A stretch of 56,720 nucleotides of DNA. It comes from a virus. The notes beneath the pieces are model-generated. The model was not told the origin of the DNA, ran no database searches, and worked only from the letters and a program-made list of their open reading frames with translations. Made by a program: the position numbers and the translations under genes. Where the stretch lies: IMG/VR virus record IMGVR_UViG_3300045911_000181, positions 1 through 56,720 of that record; one strand, written 5' to 3'. The first letter of the stretch is position 1, and the number at the start of each line of letters is the position of its first letter. Below, piece after piece: positions 38,603 through 47,072 of the stretch.

Positions 38603-38970
38603 TTCGCCAAGAGACAATTGATCGGGCTATTGAAATTTCCAAGAAAAGTTTCCCCGACCGTACCTTCGACAAAGATTCGTTGGCCCGTTTGATGGGTCTT
38701 CTTTTGGAAGAGAGCGGTGAATTGTCCGGGGCCATTCGATCCTACTTCGGACGGAAATACCGTCCTGACGTGGCGACGGGCAATATCGAAAATGTGAAGG
38801 GTGAAGTAGGCGATATCCTGACAGTGATGAATGGCGTTTGCACGCTATTCGGAATCACGATGGACGAATGTCTTTCGATGGCAAACGATAAGCTACAGCG
38901 GCGATACGATCAGGAACAAATGCGTGTCGCCGCCGCCGGGCTTCCTCCGTTTGAGCGGATCGATCACTAA
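38599..38970 (+). CDS. MazG-like nucleotide pyrophosphohydrolase
   Basis: A 123-residue protein starting MIRQETIDRAIEISKKSF. The MazG metal-binding motifs are LLLEESGELSGAI (EExxE) near residues 30-42 and KGEVGDILTVMNGVC (ExxD) near 73-87. Cleaves NTPs to NMPs and may lower (p)ppGpp or remove non-canonical dNTPs. Same operon as uvsX and DUF550. Confidence 0.85.
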   Translation: MIRQETIDRAIEISKKSFPDRTFDKDSLARLMGLLLEESGELSGAIRSYFGRKYRPDVATGNIENVKGEVGDILTVMNGVCTLFGITMDECLSMANDKLQRRYDQEQMRVAAAGLPPFERIDH

Positions 38971-39006
38971 GAAGCCACCGGCAAAAACATCCCATAGAAG
39001 AGGCCA

Positions 39007-40482
39007 ATGAGCATTAGCCCTACACGTGTGGAACCACTCATTTTGCGTGAACTCTTTAGAAATGAAGAGTTTATGCGGAAAGTGACTCCGTTTCTTCGAC
39101 CCGACTACTTCGACGACAAGGCCGAACGGTTGGTATATGAAACCGCGTCGAAACACATTCAAGAGTACAACCATTCCCCTTCCACGGAAGTCATTCGCCT
39201 GAATTTCAGTCAGCGCGGGATGGATGGGAAAGAGTTCGCCGATTGCATGGAAGTCGTTGGCGAATTGGAAAACGAGATTCCGAAGGCGGAACCTGTCCAA
39301 CTGAAATGGATGCTGGACACCACTGAAAAATGGTGTAAGGATCAGGCCATCGCGAATGCTGTTCTCAAGGCGGTGGAGATTCTGGAAGACAAAGCCGGGC
39401 ATGATCGTGGCAAGATTCCCGGCATGCTATCCGAAGCGCTGGCTATCAGTTTCGACAATAAAATCGGTCACCGTTACTTCGATGAAGCGGCTGATCGGTA
39501 TGACAGCTACCACCTGAAAGAAGCTAAGCTGCCTTTCAATATCGGAAACTTCAATCGAGTGACGGATGGTGGTGTGCCGTCCAAGACACTCAACATCGTC
39601 ATGGCGGGCACCGGTGTCGGTAAGTCGCTGTTCCTCTGCCACCATGCCGCGCATTGCCTGAAGATGGGCAAAAACGTCTTGTACATCACGCTGGAACTTT
39701 CGGAGAAGGCAGTTGGTGAACGTATCGACGAAAACCTGTTGCGGATGACCCGTGAAGATTTGCGGGAGATGTCAAAAGACGATTACCTTGCTGAACTTGC
39801 CAAGATGCAAGAACAGTACAAGAGTCATCTGGTCATTCGGGAATTTCCGACATCATCGGCCCATGTGGGTCATTTCCGCGCGCTGTTGAATGAGTTGCTG
39901 TTGAAGCAAAAGTTCAAGCCGGATGTCATCATGGTTGACTATCTGAACATCTGTGCCAGTCAGCGCTATAAGAGCATTGAATCGTCGTATAGCTACGTCA
40001 AGGCTATTGCGGAAGAGGTTCGCGGACTGGCCGTGGAATTCGACGTGCCGATTTTCTCCGCGACTCAGGTGAACCGGGGTGGCTTCAACGATGTGGATGT
40101 GGATCTGACTGATACGTCCGAATCGTTCGGCCTTCCGTTCACGGCGGATTTCTTCTTCGCTCTGATCGAAACCGAAGAGTACAAGACGATGAAGAAACTG
40201 AAGGTCAAGGTTTTGAAGAATCGCTACGGTACCCTTGGCAATCCGTTCATCATCGGCGTGGACAAGGCCCGGATGATGCTCTTTGAAGCGGAAGACGAAG
40301 CGCAAGCCGACATCCATAACAGTGACGTATCCATCGCCAAGTATGAGCAAAAGAAGGCGACCTTGCGCATGAATCCCGAAGATGCCGAAACGGATTCTGA
40401 GCAAAAATTTCAAGCCCGGTTCACACGCGGAATGCAGATCATTTCCAAATTGACGGGCGGCAAGGATGATATGAAATGGTAG
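39007..40482 (+). CDS. 41: gp41 replicative DNA helicase (DnaB-like)
   Basis: A 491-residue hexameric helicase (T4 gp41 is 475). The helical N-terminal domain spans about 1-150; the RecA-like core has Walker A MAGTGVGKS near 200, VLYITLELSEKAVGERID (motif H1a), DVIMVDYLNICAS (Walker B) near 308 and FSATQVNRGG near 350. It unwinds the fork ahead of gp43 and works with primase gp61. The hydroxylase gene follows after ten bases. Confidence 0.95.
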   Translation: MSISPTRVEPLILRELFRNEEFMRKVTPFLRPDYFDDKAERLVYETASKHIQEYNHSPSTEVIRLNFSQRGMDGKEFADCMEVVGELENEIPKAEPVQLKWMLDTTEKWCKDQAIANAVLKAVEILEDKAGHDRGKIPGMLSEALAISFDNKIGHRYFDEAADRYDSYHLKEAKLPFNIGNFNRVTDGGVPSKTLNIVMAGTGVGKSLFLCHHAAHCLKMGKNVLYITLELSEKAVGERIDENLLRMTREDLREMSKDDYLAELAKMQEQYKSHLVIREFPTSSAHVGHFRALLNELLLKQKFKPDVIMVDYLNICASQRYKSIESSYSYVKAIAEEVRGLAVEFDVPIFSATQVNRGGFNDVDVDLTDTSESFGLPFTADFFFALIETEEYKTMKKLKVKVLKNRYGTLGNPFIIGVDKARMMLFEAEDEAQADIHNSDVSIAKYEQKKATLRMNPEDAETDSEQKFQARFTRGMQIISKLTGGKDDMKW

Positions 40483-40492
40483 AGGGCACACT

Positions 40493-41065
40493 ATGAGTTT
40501 CACCAGCGATTACATTCGCGTCTATCACAATGTCCTTCCCCTGAATCTCTGTCAGGATTTGATCGTCAAGTTTGACGACCATCCGGCAGTGATCGAAGGG
40601 GCACTCAACACAGAGCACGGAGAACACAAAGATGAGATCCGGCGCTGTACCGAACTGAACATCAGCCGTCAGGACGATCTGAAAAATCATCACGACGCAC
40701 TAACAAAGATCGGGCAAGTCGCTCTGGCGAAGTACCAGTCAGACATCAAGCATGCGATCTTTCCGGCGCAATACGGCTTTGAAGCCTTCCGCATGAAAAA
40801 GTATGCGCCGGAACGCGGCGACCATTTTGCGCTGCATGTGGATGTGGCGGACTATGCCAGTGCGCGGCGGTTCTTGGCATTTTTCTGGTATCTCAACGAC
40901 GTGGAGAAGGGTGGGGAGACGTATTTCCCGGATATGAACATTCAGGTGCGCCCGCGCGCGGGAAGTCTTTTGATGTTCCCGCCGCTGTGGTTATACCCGC
41001 ATGTGGGACAGAAACCGATCAGCAACAACAAGTACATCGTGGGTAGCTACGCTCACTATCTATAG
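40493..41065 (+). CDS. 2OG-Fe(II) dioxygenase, prolyl-4-hydroxylase-like
   Basis: A 190-residue double-stranded beta-helix oxygenase. Iron ligands appear in HFALHVDV (HxD) and in LYPHVGQKP (distal His), and the 2-oxoglutarate Arg/Lys region in SNNKYIVGSYAHY. FFWYLNDVEKGGETYFPD is the typical P4H core. Environmental T4-like phages often carry such genes next to replication genes; the substrate (protein or DNA base) is unknown. Confidence 0.88.
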   Translation: MSFTSDYIRVYHNVLPLNLCQDLIVKFDDHPAVIEGALNTEHGEHKDEIRRCTELNISRQDDLKNHHDALTKIGQVALAKYQSDIKHAIFPAQYGFEAFRMKKYAPERGDHFALHVDVADYASARRFLAFFWYLNDVEKGGETYFPDMNIQVRPRAGSLLMFPPLWLYPHVGQKPISNNKYIVGSYAHYL

Positions 41066-41080
41066 ACGAAAGGAACGGGA

Positions 41081-41389
41081 ATGATTACTCCCAAACTACT
41101 GTCCGACTTGCGGGCAATCATGGATCTGCTTAAGGAACAGGCGACCAAGTATGTCGGAGAGACGACCGGCAAGACGGCGTTTGGCCGGTTCATGTTGGCG
41201 CGGCTGGATACTCTGAATAGGATCGATGTGTACATCACCGCTGCGTCGCCGGGCGAATCTATCGGAGAGCTTCGTGATTCCATCGGTATGATCCGGGATG
41301 AGAAATTGGCGGAAATTGACGGCGATGAAACAGTCGAAACACTTGCCGTCTATATGACTGCCAAAGAGTTTTGGGACTACTTGGGTTAG
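41081..41389 (+). CDS. Hypothetical protein
   Basis: A 102-residue, mainly helical protein (MITPKLLSDLRAIMDLLKEQ). AAAGGAACGGGA precedes the ATG. No motifs are recognised. It is last in the gp41/hydroxylase unit and is followed by a terminator. Confidence 0.6.
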   Translation: MITPKLLSDLRAIMDLLKEQATKYVGETTGKTAFGRFMLARLDTLNRIDVYITAASPGESIGELRDSIGMIRDEKLAEIDGDETVETLAVYMTAKEFWDYLG

Positions 41390-41413
41390 GCAAAACATCA
41401 GGAGTTCCAAAGG

Positions 41414-41447
41414 GCGCTCGACAGAAATGTCGGGCGCTTTCTCTTTG
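41414..41447 (+). terminator. Intrinsic terminator (GAAA loop)
   Basis: GCGCTCGACA (41414-41423) pairs with TGTCGGGCGC (41428-41437), one wobble, around a GAAA tetraloop, then TTTCTCTTTG. Ends the gp41 unit. Confidence 0.85.
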
Positions 41448-41461
41448 TTAGGATATCTTTA

Positions 41462-41929
41462 GTGCAAGTTACAGCTTTCTATACACGCCGCTTGGTCGAT
41501 CCGAAATCGGCGGCACACCTTCAACAATGGTTTGATGAGAATGCGATTCCGAACACGATTCCGCCGGATCAATTGCATTGTTCCGTCATCACTGCGACGG
41601 AAGAGATTCCGTCCTACCGGCCAGACCCGGTTCCGGTGCTGATCCGCCCGAAGGAATACCGGTTGACTTTCTTGAAGGAAGCGCTGGTTATCGCGTTTGA
41701 TTCTCCGATGCTGAAGCGGGCGTGGGATCGGGCGGTACAGATGGGTGTGGGATTGAAGTATCCAAAATACGTGGGGCACGTGAGTGTGTCCTACTCCGTG
41801 CCCCTTGAGTTTGAATTGTCTGAAGTGAAACCACCGACGTTTCCGATTCGGTTGTTATCCGAAGAGTCCGCGCCGGTCACCCCGCTGTGGTTTAGTGCAA
41901 GCCCAACTTCTGAACCTGTAGCGGCGTGA
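41462..41929 (+). CDS. 2H phosphoesterase, candidate anti-CBASS protein (Acb1-like)
   Basis: A 155-residue protein of the 2H phosphoesterase superfamily. The paired catalytic motifs are LHCSVI (HxS, near residue 39) and GHVSVSY (HxS, near 103); between them LVIAFDSPMLKRAWDRA is the usual strand-helix. Architecture and the opening strand QVTAFYTRRLVD fit T4 Acb1 (gp57B), which cleaves cyclic nucleotides of CBASS immunity. Other 2H enzymes act on RNA 2',3'-ends, so the assignment is likely but not certain. GTG start; its end overlaps the convergent gene by 38 bases. Confidence 0.65.
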   Translation: MQVTAFYTRRLVDPKSAAHLQQWFDENAIPNTIPPDQLHCSVITATEEIPSYRPDPVPVLIRPKEYRLTFLKEALVIAFDSPMLKRAWDRAVQMGVGLKYPKYVGHVSVSYSVPLEFELSEVKPPTFPIRLLSEESAPVTPLWFSASPTSEPVAA

Positions 41930-42674
41930 GTGCCCATTTGGTATCCGTGTCTAGTTCGCCGTTGTTGCGGACCAGTTCGTGATACCACTTGCCCTTTTTG
42001 GTCTTGTAGGCATACATGCCTTTGTAGCCATGCGCCCGGTCTTTCTTGCCTAGTGCCGCTGCCCACTGTGATGTGGAGAAATACTTGTAGTCCGCGTATT
42101 CGTCGCCGTACTTCTTGAAGTGCTCATCGGCGTCGATGCCTTCAGACAAAGCATTTCCTTTCGGCTGGTAGGAGTTCGAGAAAGCCGAAATCGGCGACCG
42201 GCTACCGCGACCCTTGTTATAGTCGGACGGCCACGGCATGCGTTCATTCCACTTTGCGTCCTTTTCAGCCTTGCTCAGCGGCTTCTTTTCGACGGCCTTG
42301 AATCCTTTGTGGTCCGGGTTGGGTTGCGGTGTCACGATCCCGCCGATGCTTTTTGCATAGTGATTTGCGGCATTCTTGTCGGCAAATTCACGCGCTCCAA
42401 CCCACACATGCTGTGGAGCTTCTTTCAGCTTCGCGGCGTTGGTCCATTCATCGACTTTCTGTTGCTTGGCGGCTGAGAACAGATCGATGTCCGGGTTGAT
42501 AATGATGTCTTCCTTCTCACCGGAAGGTTCTGACAGTTCTTCTTCGTAGTCTTCGTTCACTTCCGCACAGCCACATGTGTCAGCGTCGCCGCCGCATACT
42601 TCACACACCGGCACGTTGTCGATCACTTCGCGGATTGACTTGAGAACGGCTTCGTCAACTTGCATGAGGTTCAT
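41892..42674 (-). CDS. Late-expressed hypothetical protein with Cys cluster
   Basis: A 260-residue protein (MNLMQVDEAVLKSIREVIDN). Near residue 24 PVCEVCGGDADTCGC gives a possible zinc site; an acidic stretch follows. The second half has VWVGAREFADKNAANHYAKS and a C-terminal domain rich in Tyr/Trp/Lys (YKGMYAYKTKKGKWYHELVR) that looks like a small beta domain. A late promoter six bases before the ATG implies a virion or morphogenesis role. No family recognised. Confidence 0.65.
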   Translation of the reverse strand: MNLMQVDEAVLKSIREVIDNVPVCEVCGGDADTCGCAEVNEDYEEELSEPSGEKEDIIINPDIDLFSAAKQQKVDEWTNAAKLKEAPQHVWVGAREFADKNAANHYAKSIGGIVTPQPNPDHKGFKAVEKKPLSKAEKDAKWNERMPWPSDYNKGRGSRSPISAFSNSYQPKGNALSEGIDADEHFKKYGDEYADYKYFSTSQWAAALGKKDRAHGYKGMYAYKTKKGKWYHELVRNNGELDTDTKWALTPLQVQKLGLH

Positions 42675-42680
42675 GTTCTT

Positions 42681-42688
42681 TATTTATC
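42681..42688 (-). promoter_or_regulatory. T4-type late promoter
   Basis: On the minus strand GATAAATA; TAAATA ends at 42681 and the ATG begins at 42674, six bases on. Predicted leaderless late transcript. Confidence 0.75.
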
Positions 42689-42758
42689 GCCAGACATTGA
42701 TATGCAAGAACATAGGCGACTCAACACCCCCACCCCTACCCCTCTAAAACCCGGTGCC

Positions 42759-42766
42759 TCTAAATA
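42759..42766 (+). promoter_or_regulatory. T4-type late promoter
   Basis: TCTAAATA, 25 bases before the ATG at 42792, with GGAGG and AAAGAGA in the leader. A late promoter with an ordinary ribosome site, in contrast to the leaderless ones. Confidence 0.65.
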
Positions 42767-42791
42767 GCATTGGAGGTTTCCTCAAAGAGAC

Positions 42792-45053
42792 ATGTCTTGG
42801 ACACTTACACAACCACCCAATTGGGTACCTGATGCAATCGCAACTGACCGTGGATGGGTTGATCCTGCCACTGGTGAGTTGATCGTTGCAATTCGCGGTC
42901 TGAACGTCAAGAACGCTGGCCCCGCTGTCGTAAAGGTTTCGCGCATCGGCAACATCACGAAGTATGGCCGGACGACGACGCTTTCGTTCCGTGTCAAGTT
43001 TAACGAAGTTGTCGTGGTCACGGGTACGCCGCGTATTCCGTTGACGATTGGTGCGAACAGCGGCCTGTTTGCGACTTACACGTCGGGCACCGGCACTTCG
43101 AGCTTGGTTTTCAGCTACGCCATCCAGAACGTTGATTCGGGTGCGATTTCGATTGCTAGCCCGATTGCCTTGAACGGCGGTACGATCAAAGATGCGACGG
43201 ATACCGCTGCGACGTTGACCTTCACCCCGCCGAATACGGCTGGTATGACGGTAGACACCACCTTGCCGACTGCTAACGATTCAGCCGACATCACTCCGCT
43301 CAATTTTGTGACTGGCGATAACCTTGATGTGGTCGTCAATTTCAGTGAGCCGGTAGAAGTGACCGGTACGCCGCGCGTTGAATTGGATCTGGACGGCGCA
43401 CAAGCATTTGCCAACTATGCTTCTGGTTCCGGCACCAGCGCATTGACTTTCCGTTACGTTGTCCAGTCGGCTGATTCGGTTGACGCCGGTACGTTCGACG
43501 TGGTGAACACGACGGGCAATGCGACCATCGATTTGAACGGCGGTACGATCAAGGACTTGGCTGGTAACTCGACCGGTACGCCGGACTTCACCATCCCGAC
43601 CAACTTGGCGAACGTGACGTTGAATTCGACCGCCGCTCCGACCATTTCGAGCGTGACTTTCAATTCCGGCAACGGCCCGCACAGTTTGGCGAAGACCAGT
43701 GTTCTCAGCTTCACTGTGAATTTCAACAAGGATGTGGTCGTGACTGGTTCGCCACGCATGACTCTTTCGGTCAATGGCAACGCAAAGAACGCCACCTATG
43801 TGAGCGGATCTGGCTCGAAGGCATTGGTCTTCCAGTATGCTGTCGTGTCCGGTGACAATGCGACGGCTGGTCAGTTCACAGTGTCTAGCCCGTTGACGTT
43901 GAATGGTGGAACGATCAAGGACATCTATGGCACCAACGCCACGTTGACCTTCACCCCGCCCACCGTTTCGAGCGTCGTTATCAACAATACGGCCCCCGCC
44001 GCCCCGACTGTTGCATTCGTTCAGGGTGCTGGCAACTACAATACCGGTGATGTGTTCGAGTTCACGGCAACCTACGTCGGCAACATCGCCGTGGTTGGTT
44101 CGCCGCGCATTCCGTTTACGATCAATGGAGTTCAGCGCTATGCGATGTTCTCCAGCGTCGCTTCCAACATCCTAACCTTCTCCTACACGGTTCAGGCATC
44201 GGATGCGGCTACCAGTGGTCAGATCGTCCTGACTTCTCCCATCGATTTGAACGGTGGAACGATTAAGGACTTGGCGGATAACGTTGCTGTTGTAACGTTC
44301 ACCCCGCCGTCGATGGCTGGCGTTGTGATTGACAACGTTGCTCCGACGATCAGCACGGTGACCGGCCCGTCCGGTGGTCCGAACTACAAGTTGGGCGATA
44401 CATTGACACTGACGGCGACCTTCAGCGAAGCCGTGACGGTTACGGGCACCCCGCGCATTGCTATGGATGTGAACTTCACGACCAAGTATGCGACCTACGT
44501 TTCGGGCACTGGCACCACGACTTTGACGTTCACCTACACGGTTGCGTCGAACGACAATGCCAACTTGCCGGGAACGTTCGCTCTGATTTCGCCGATGCAG
44601 TTGAACGGTGGAACCATTGTAGATGCGGCTGGTAACCCGATCACGAACCTCAACTTCAACTTGCCGGACAATTCGGCGAAGCGGGTTGACGGTGTGGCAC
44701 CGGCTTCCCCGGTTGTTACAATCAGCGGCGACACGTCCAATGCATTTGTCACTGGCAACGTGTTGACACTGACGGCGACCTTCAACGAAGCTGTTGTTGT
44801 GACCAACACGCCGCGCATCGCTGTGACCATCGGTGGCAACACCCGTCAGGCGAACTACGTTTCGGGTTCTGGAACCAATGCGTTGGTCTTCCAGTACACC
44901 ATCGTGGGTGGCGACAGCGCAACGGCGGGCAACGTGACGACGGGTGCGGTGATCGACCTGAACACGACTGGAACGGTCAAGGACGTGGTTGGCAACAACG
45001 CAACGTTGACCTTCTTGCAGCCGAACTTCATCGTGACAAAGACCGTCAACTAA
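42792..45053 (+). CDS. Large Ig-like repeat protein (surface adhesin or head/tail decoration)
   Basis: A 753-residue protein. After about 55 residues (MSWTLTQPPNWVPDA) come six tandem beta-sandwich repeats of about 110-120 residues. Each has a VTGTPRI-type strand, a YVSGSGT.AL.F.Y hairpin, LNGGTIKD and a closing LTFTPP...V..D segment. This matches bacterial cell-surface Ig-like repeats (SwmB/Big type). Phages use such domains on fibres, tails or capsids for weak attachment to carbohydrates. It ends without a special C-terminus. Own late promoter and strong terminator: a one-gene late unit. Confidence 0.8.
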   Translation: MSWTLTQPPNWVPDAIATDRGWVDPATGELIVAIRGLNVKNAGPAVVKVSRIGNITKYGRTTTLSFRVKFNEVVVVTGTPRIPLTIGANSGLFATYTSGTGTSSLVFSYAIQNVDSGAISIASPIALNGGTIKDATDTAATLTFTPPNTAGMTVDTTLPTANDSADITPLNFVTGDNLDVVVNFSEPVEVTGTPRVELDLDGAQAFANYASGSGTSALTFRYVVQSADSVDAGTFDVVNTTGNATIDLNGGTIKDLAGNSTGTPDFTIPTNLANVTLNSTAAPTISSVTFNSGNGPHSLAKTSVLSFTVNFNKDVVVTGSPRMTLSVNGNAKNATYVSGSGSKALVFQYAVVSGDNATAGQFTVSSPLTLNGGTIKDIYGTNATLTFTPPTVSSVVINNTAPAAPTVAFVQGAGNYNTGDVFEFTATYVGNIAVVGSPRIPFTINGVQRYAMFSSVASNILTFSYTVQASDAATSGQIVLTSPIDLNGGTIKDLADNVAVVTFTPPSMAGVVIDNVAPTISTVTGPSGGPNYKLGDTLTLTATFSEAVTVTGTPRIAMDVNFTTKYATYVSGTGTTTLTFTYTVASNDNANLPGTFALISPMQLNGGTIVDAAGNPITNLNFNLPDNSAKRVDGVAPASPVVTISGDTSNAFVTGNVLTLTATFNEAVVVTNTPRIAVTIGGNTRQANYVSGSGTNALVFQYTIVGGDSATAGNVTTGAVIDLNTTGTVKDVVGNNATLTFLQPNFIVTKTVN
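42950..45050 (+). repeat. Six tandem Ig-like coding repeats
   Basis: Repeat units begin near 42950, 43280, 43640, 44000, 44360 and 44715. Protein identity is clear, and short DNA stretches such as TTGAACGGCGGTACGATCAA recur with few changes, so some units look recently duplicated. Recombination could change the number. Confidence 0.8.
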
Positions 45054-45074
45054 GGGTAATTTTCTCCCTCTTCA

Positions 45075-45102
45075 GGCCGGGCCTTCGGGTCCGGCCTTTT
45101 TC
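45075..45102 (+). terminator. Intrinsic terminator (UUCG loop), copy 2
   Basis: GGCCGGGCC-TTCG-GGTCCGGCC followed by TTTTTCTTTT. Same sequence as at 5614 (minus strand) and 55375. Ends the Ig-like repeat gene. Confidence 0.95.
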
Positions 45103-45127
45103 TTTTCAACAGTCTCGTTTCACGAAG

Positions 45128-45135
45128 AGTAAATA
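45128..45135 (+). promoter_or_regulatory. T4-type late promoter
   Basis: AGTAAATA; the GTG start at 45141 begins five bases past it. Predicted leaderless late transcript. Confidence 0.7.
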
Positions 45136-45140
45136 TCGGT

Positions 45141-46361
45141 GTGAAACGGACAATCTACGAAGCCCCGACGTGTGACCCCAACCATGTCGTTACGCAATCT
45201 GATTTGAATGCTCTGGAACGGCATTTGGACCAAGTATGGAACAAGTTGGGGATAGATATTGCATTCACGCGGCATTTCTTGGACCGTGTGAACGATGCCC
45301 GGAACGGAAAACAGATCACGCTCTGTGAACTGGCCCGAATTTTTCTGGAGACATTCCGTCAACACGGCAAGAAATTGACCGGCATCAGCGCCCGCGAATG
45401 GGAAGCAGTGTTGTCGGACAAACTGACAAATGTGAACGTGCCGTTCGTTCTGAAGCATAACGGCAAAGAAGTGGAAATCGTGGCAAAGACAGTCATGCGG
45501 AAGCCGAACTTCCACACGCCTGATCCGAAGTTGGTGGTGGCACATTTCCGACAGGGAGAGAAGAAGATGTCAAAAACGTTGCGTGAGTGGACCGGTTTCG
45601 GTCTTCCTCAAAATGATCCTGTGGCCGGTGTCTACGCCGTCGATGATGTCGATGTCAACCCGTCCCAAATCGATGACCCGGAAGTGTTGACCATGCTGAA
45701 TGGTTTCCTTGCGTCTCTGACCAAGAAGACCTTCATCAATCCGTACTATCCTGTCCAACAGGCGTTTTCTAAGCTGAGTGCGGTTGGCCTGTCTTTCCCG
45801 CTACGTGGGTTGGATTTGGGTGGTGATACGGGTGTTGTCCTTGTGCCGGTGTCTCATTTTGGTGGCCGTTTGGGGCGAAACCTTGATGGATCGTGGGCAG
45901 ACAACGACGGTATTTCAGAGAAGATCCCCGGCGGCATCTTCCTCAAGATCACCTACACACAGTCCAATGGTGAGTTTGTAGTGAACATGCAATTGGTCCC
46001 GGCGGAAGATGGGATTCAGTTGGACCCGGACGCTGACGATGAAATGGAACTGGACACCACGGATATCGAAGAGGATGTGACGACCGGAACGTCAGATGCG
46101 ACGACCGATGAGTATCCGTTCGACTCTGACTTCCAACCGACTCAAGACGGTGAGACTATCTTTGACGCCGTGAGCTTCGAATCTTTCGTTGCCAAGGGCC
46201 GGAAGATCGCGGAAGCGGCGAACAGCATCACTGTGAAGCCTTCGACGCGGAAAAAGGGCATGTATGATGTCATCGTCGGAAGCATTCCCCGGATCACCAA
46301 GCCGACCTTGAGGGGTGCCAATGGTTATGCAAGTCGCATCGCCAAGGAAAACCGCACATGA
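45141..46361 (+). CDS. Two-domain late protein of T4-like phages
   Basis: A 406-residue protein from GTG. Domain 1 (about 1-135) contains FTRHFLDRVNDARNGKQIT and VPFVLKHNGKEVEIVAKTVM, then RKPNF; this pattern is recalled from short proteins of many T4-like phages. Domain 2 begins MSKTLREWTGFGLPQND and includes GGDTGVVLVPVSHFGG; it looks like an independent beta domain and could have been a separate gene. After an acidic linker the end is basic (KPSTRKKGMYDVIVG). Late promoter immediately upstream; probably a virion or assembly component. Confidence 0.65.
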   Translation: MKRTIYEAPTCDPNHVVTQSDLNALERHLDQVWNKLGIDIAFTRHFLDRVNDARNGKQITLCELARIFLETFRQHGKKLTGISAREWEAVLSDKLTNVNVPFVLKHNGKEVEIVAKTVMRKPNFHTPDPKLVVAHFRQGEKKMSKTLREWTGFGLPQNDPVAGVYAVDDVDVNPSQIDDPEVLTMLNGFLASLTKKTFINPYYPVQQAFSKLSAVGLSFPLRGLDLGGDTGVVLVPVSHFGGRLGRNLDGSWADNDGISEKIPGGIFLKITYTQSNGEFVVNMQLVPAEDGIQLDPDADDEMELDTTDIEEDVTTGTSDATTDEYPFDSDFQPTQDGETIFDAVSFESFVAKGRKIAEAANSITVKPSTRKKGMYDVIVGSIPRITKPTLRGANGYASRIAKENRT

Positions 46362-46657
46362 CTTTCACCCCGCTCAAGGAAGATCAGTTGCAAGAAGCGG
46401 ATGCGAAGGTAATCCTGAACATCCCCGGCGTTCCCTCGAACTATGCGACTTTGCCGCTTGGTCGGAAGATGGATCACCATGCAGCCATCAAGAAGTTCAA
46501 GGATGAAGCTAAGCGGACCCATTTCGGAGCGAAGGGCAAGCCAATCATGAAGGCGTTCGGTGAATTCAAGCGGCTAAACAATGTTAGCCAATGGTACTTC
46601 TTGGATCGCGGGCCGCAAGGGATGAAGGACGATTCCGTGGAGATTTGGTACAAGTAA
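46358..46657 (+). CDS. Hypothetical protein
   Basis: A 99-residue basic protein (MTFTPLKEDQLQEADAKVIL) overlapping the previous stop by four bases. YATLPLGRKMDHHAAIKKFK and a C-terminal SQWYFLDRGPQGMKDDSVE are its notable parts. No domain recognised; a late operon member. Confidence 0.6.
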   Translation: MTFTPLKEDQLQEADAKVILNIPGVPSNYATLPLGRKMDHHAAIKKFKDEAKRTHFGAKGKPIMKAFGEFKRLNNVSQWYFLDRGPQGMKDDSVEIWYK

Positions 46658-46664
46658 GTTTCGC

Positions 46665-47072
46665 ATGGACTTCGCTAACCTGACAAATGATAACGTGTTG
46701 CTCTACGCGATACGCGCCTATGACAACCCTTCGGCACACGGGTCGAAAGAGTTTGAAGAAGACTTCGAGCGCTTCAAGTATGTCAAACGACTCTTGAAGC
46801 GCTATGTCAAGAAAGGCGTTATCAAAGAGCGGCTGGTGCTGAATCACATCACGATTCTGTACAACGTTTTCGGGCTGGCATCTACGCGAATCTTGTTTCT
46901 GAAAATGGAGCCGGAACTGTATCCGGCTCTGAAGACTTTCTTGATCGCGATCAGTTTTATGCCGGATCTGGTGACGGGAATCAACGGGAAGACGATTCGG
47001 TCCAGCGACATTATGCCGGACCCGATTTTGGTGAATCTCATCCGAAACAGCACGCGGGCAATTGCAGCATGA
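46665..47072 (+). CDS. DUF7207-type conserved T4-like phage protein
   Basis: A 135-residue protein. YDNPSAHGSKEFEEDFERFK, YVKRLLKRYVKKGVIKERL and LNHITILYNVFG match a conserved family recalled from T4-like phages (RFKYIKRL..RY...L.ERL.LNHL..LYNVFG). Function unknown; the arrangement with the next two genes is also conserved in such phages and suggests structural or assembly roles. Overlaps the next gene by four bases. Confidence 0.75.
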   Translation: MDFANLTNDNVLLYAIRAYDNPSAHGSKEFEEDFERFKYVKRLLKRYVKKGVIKERLVLNHITILYNVFGLASTRILFLKMEPELYPALKTFLIAISFMPDLVTGINGKTIRSSDIMPDPILVNLIRNSTRAIAA

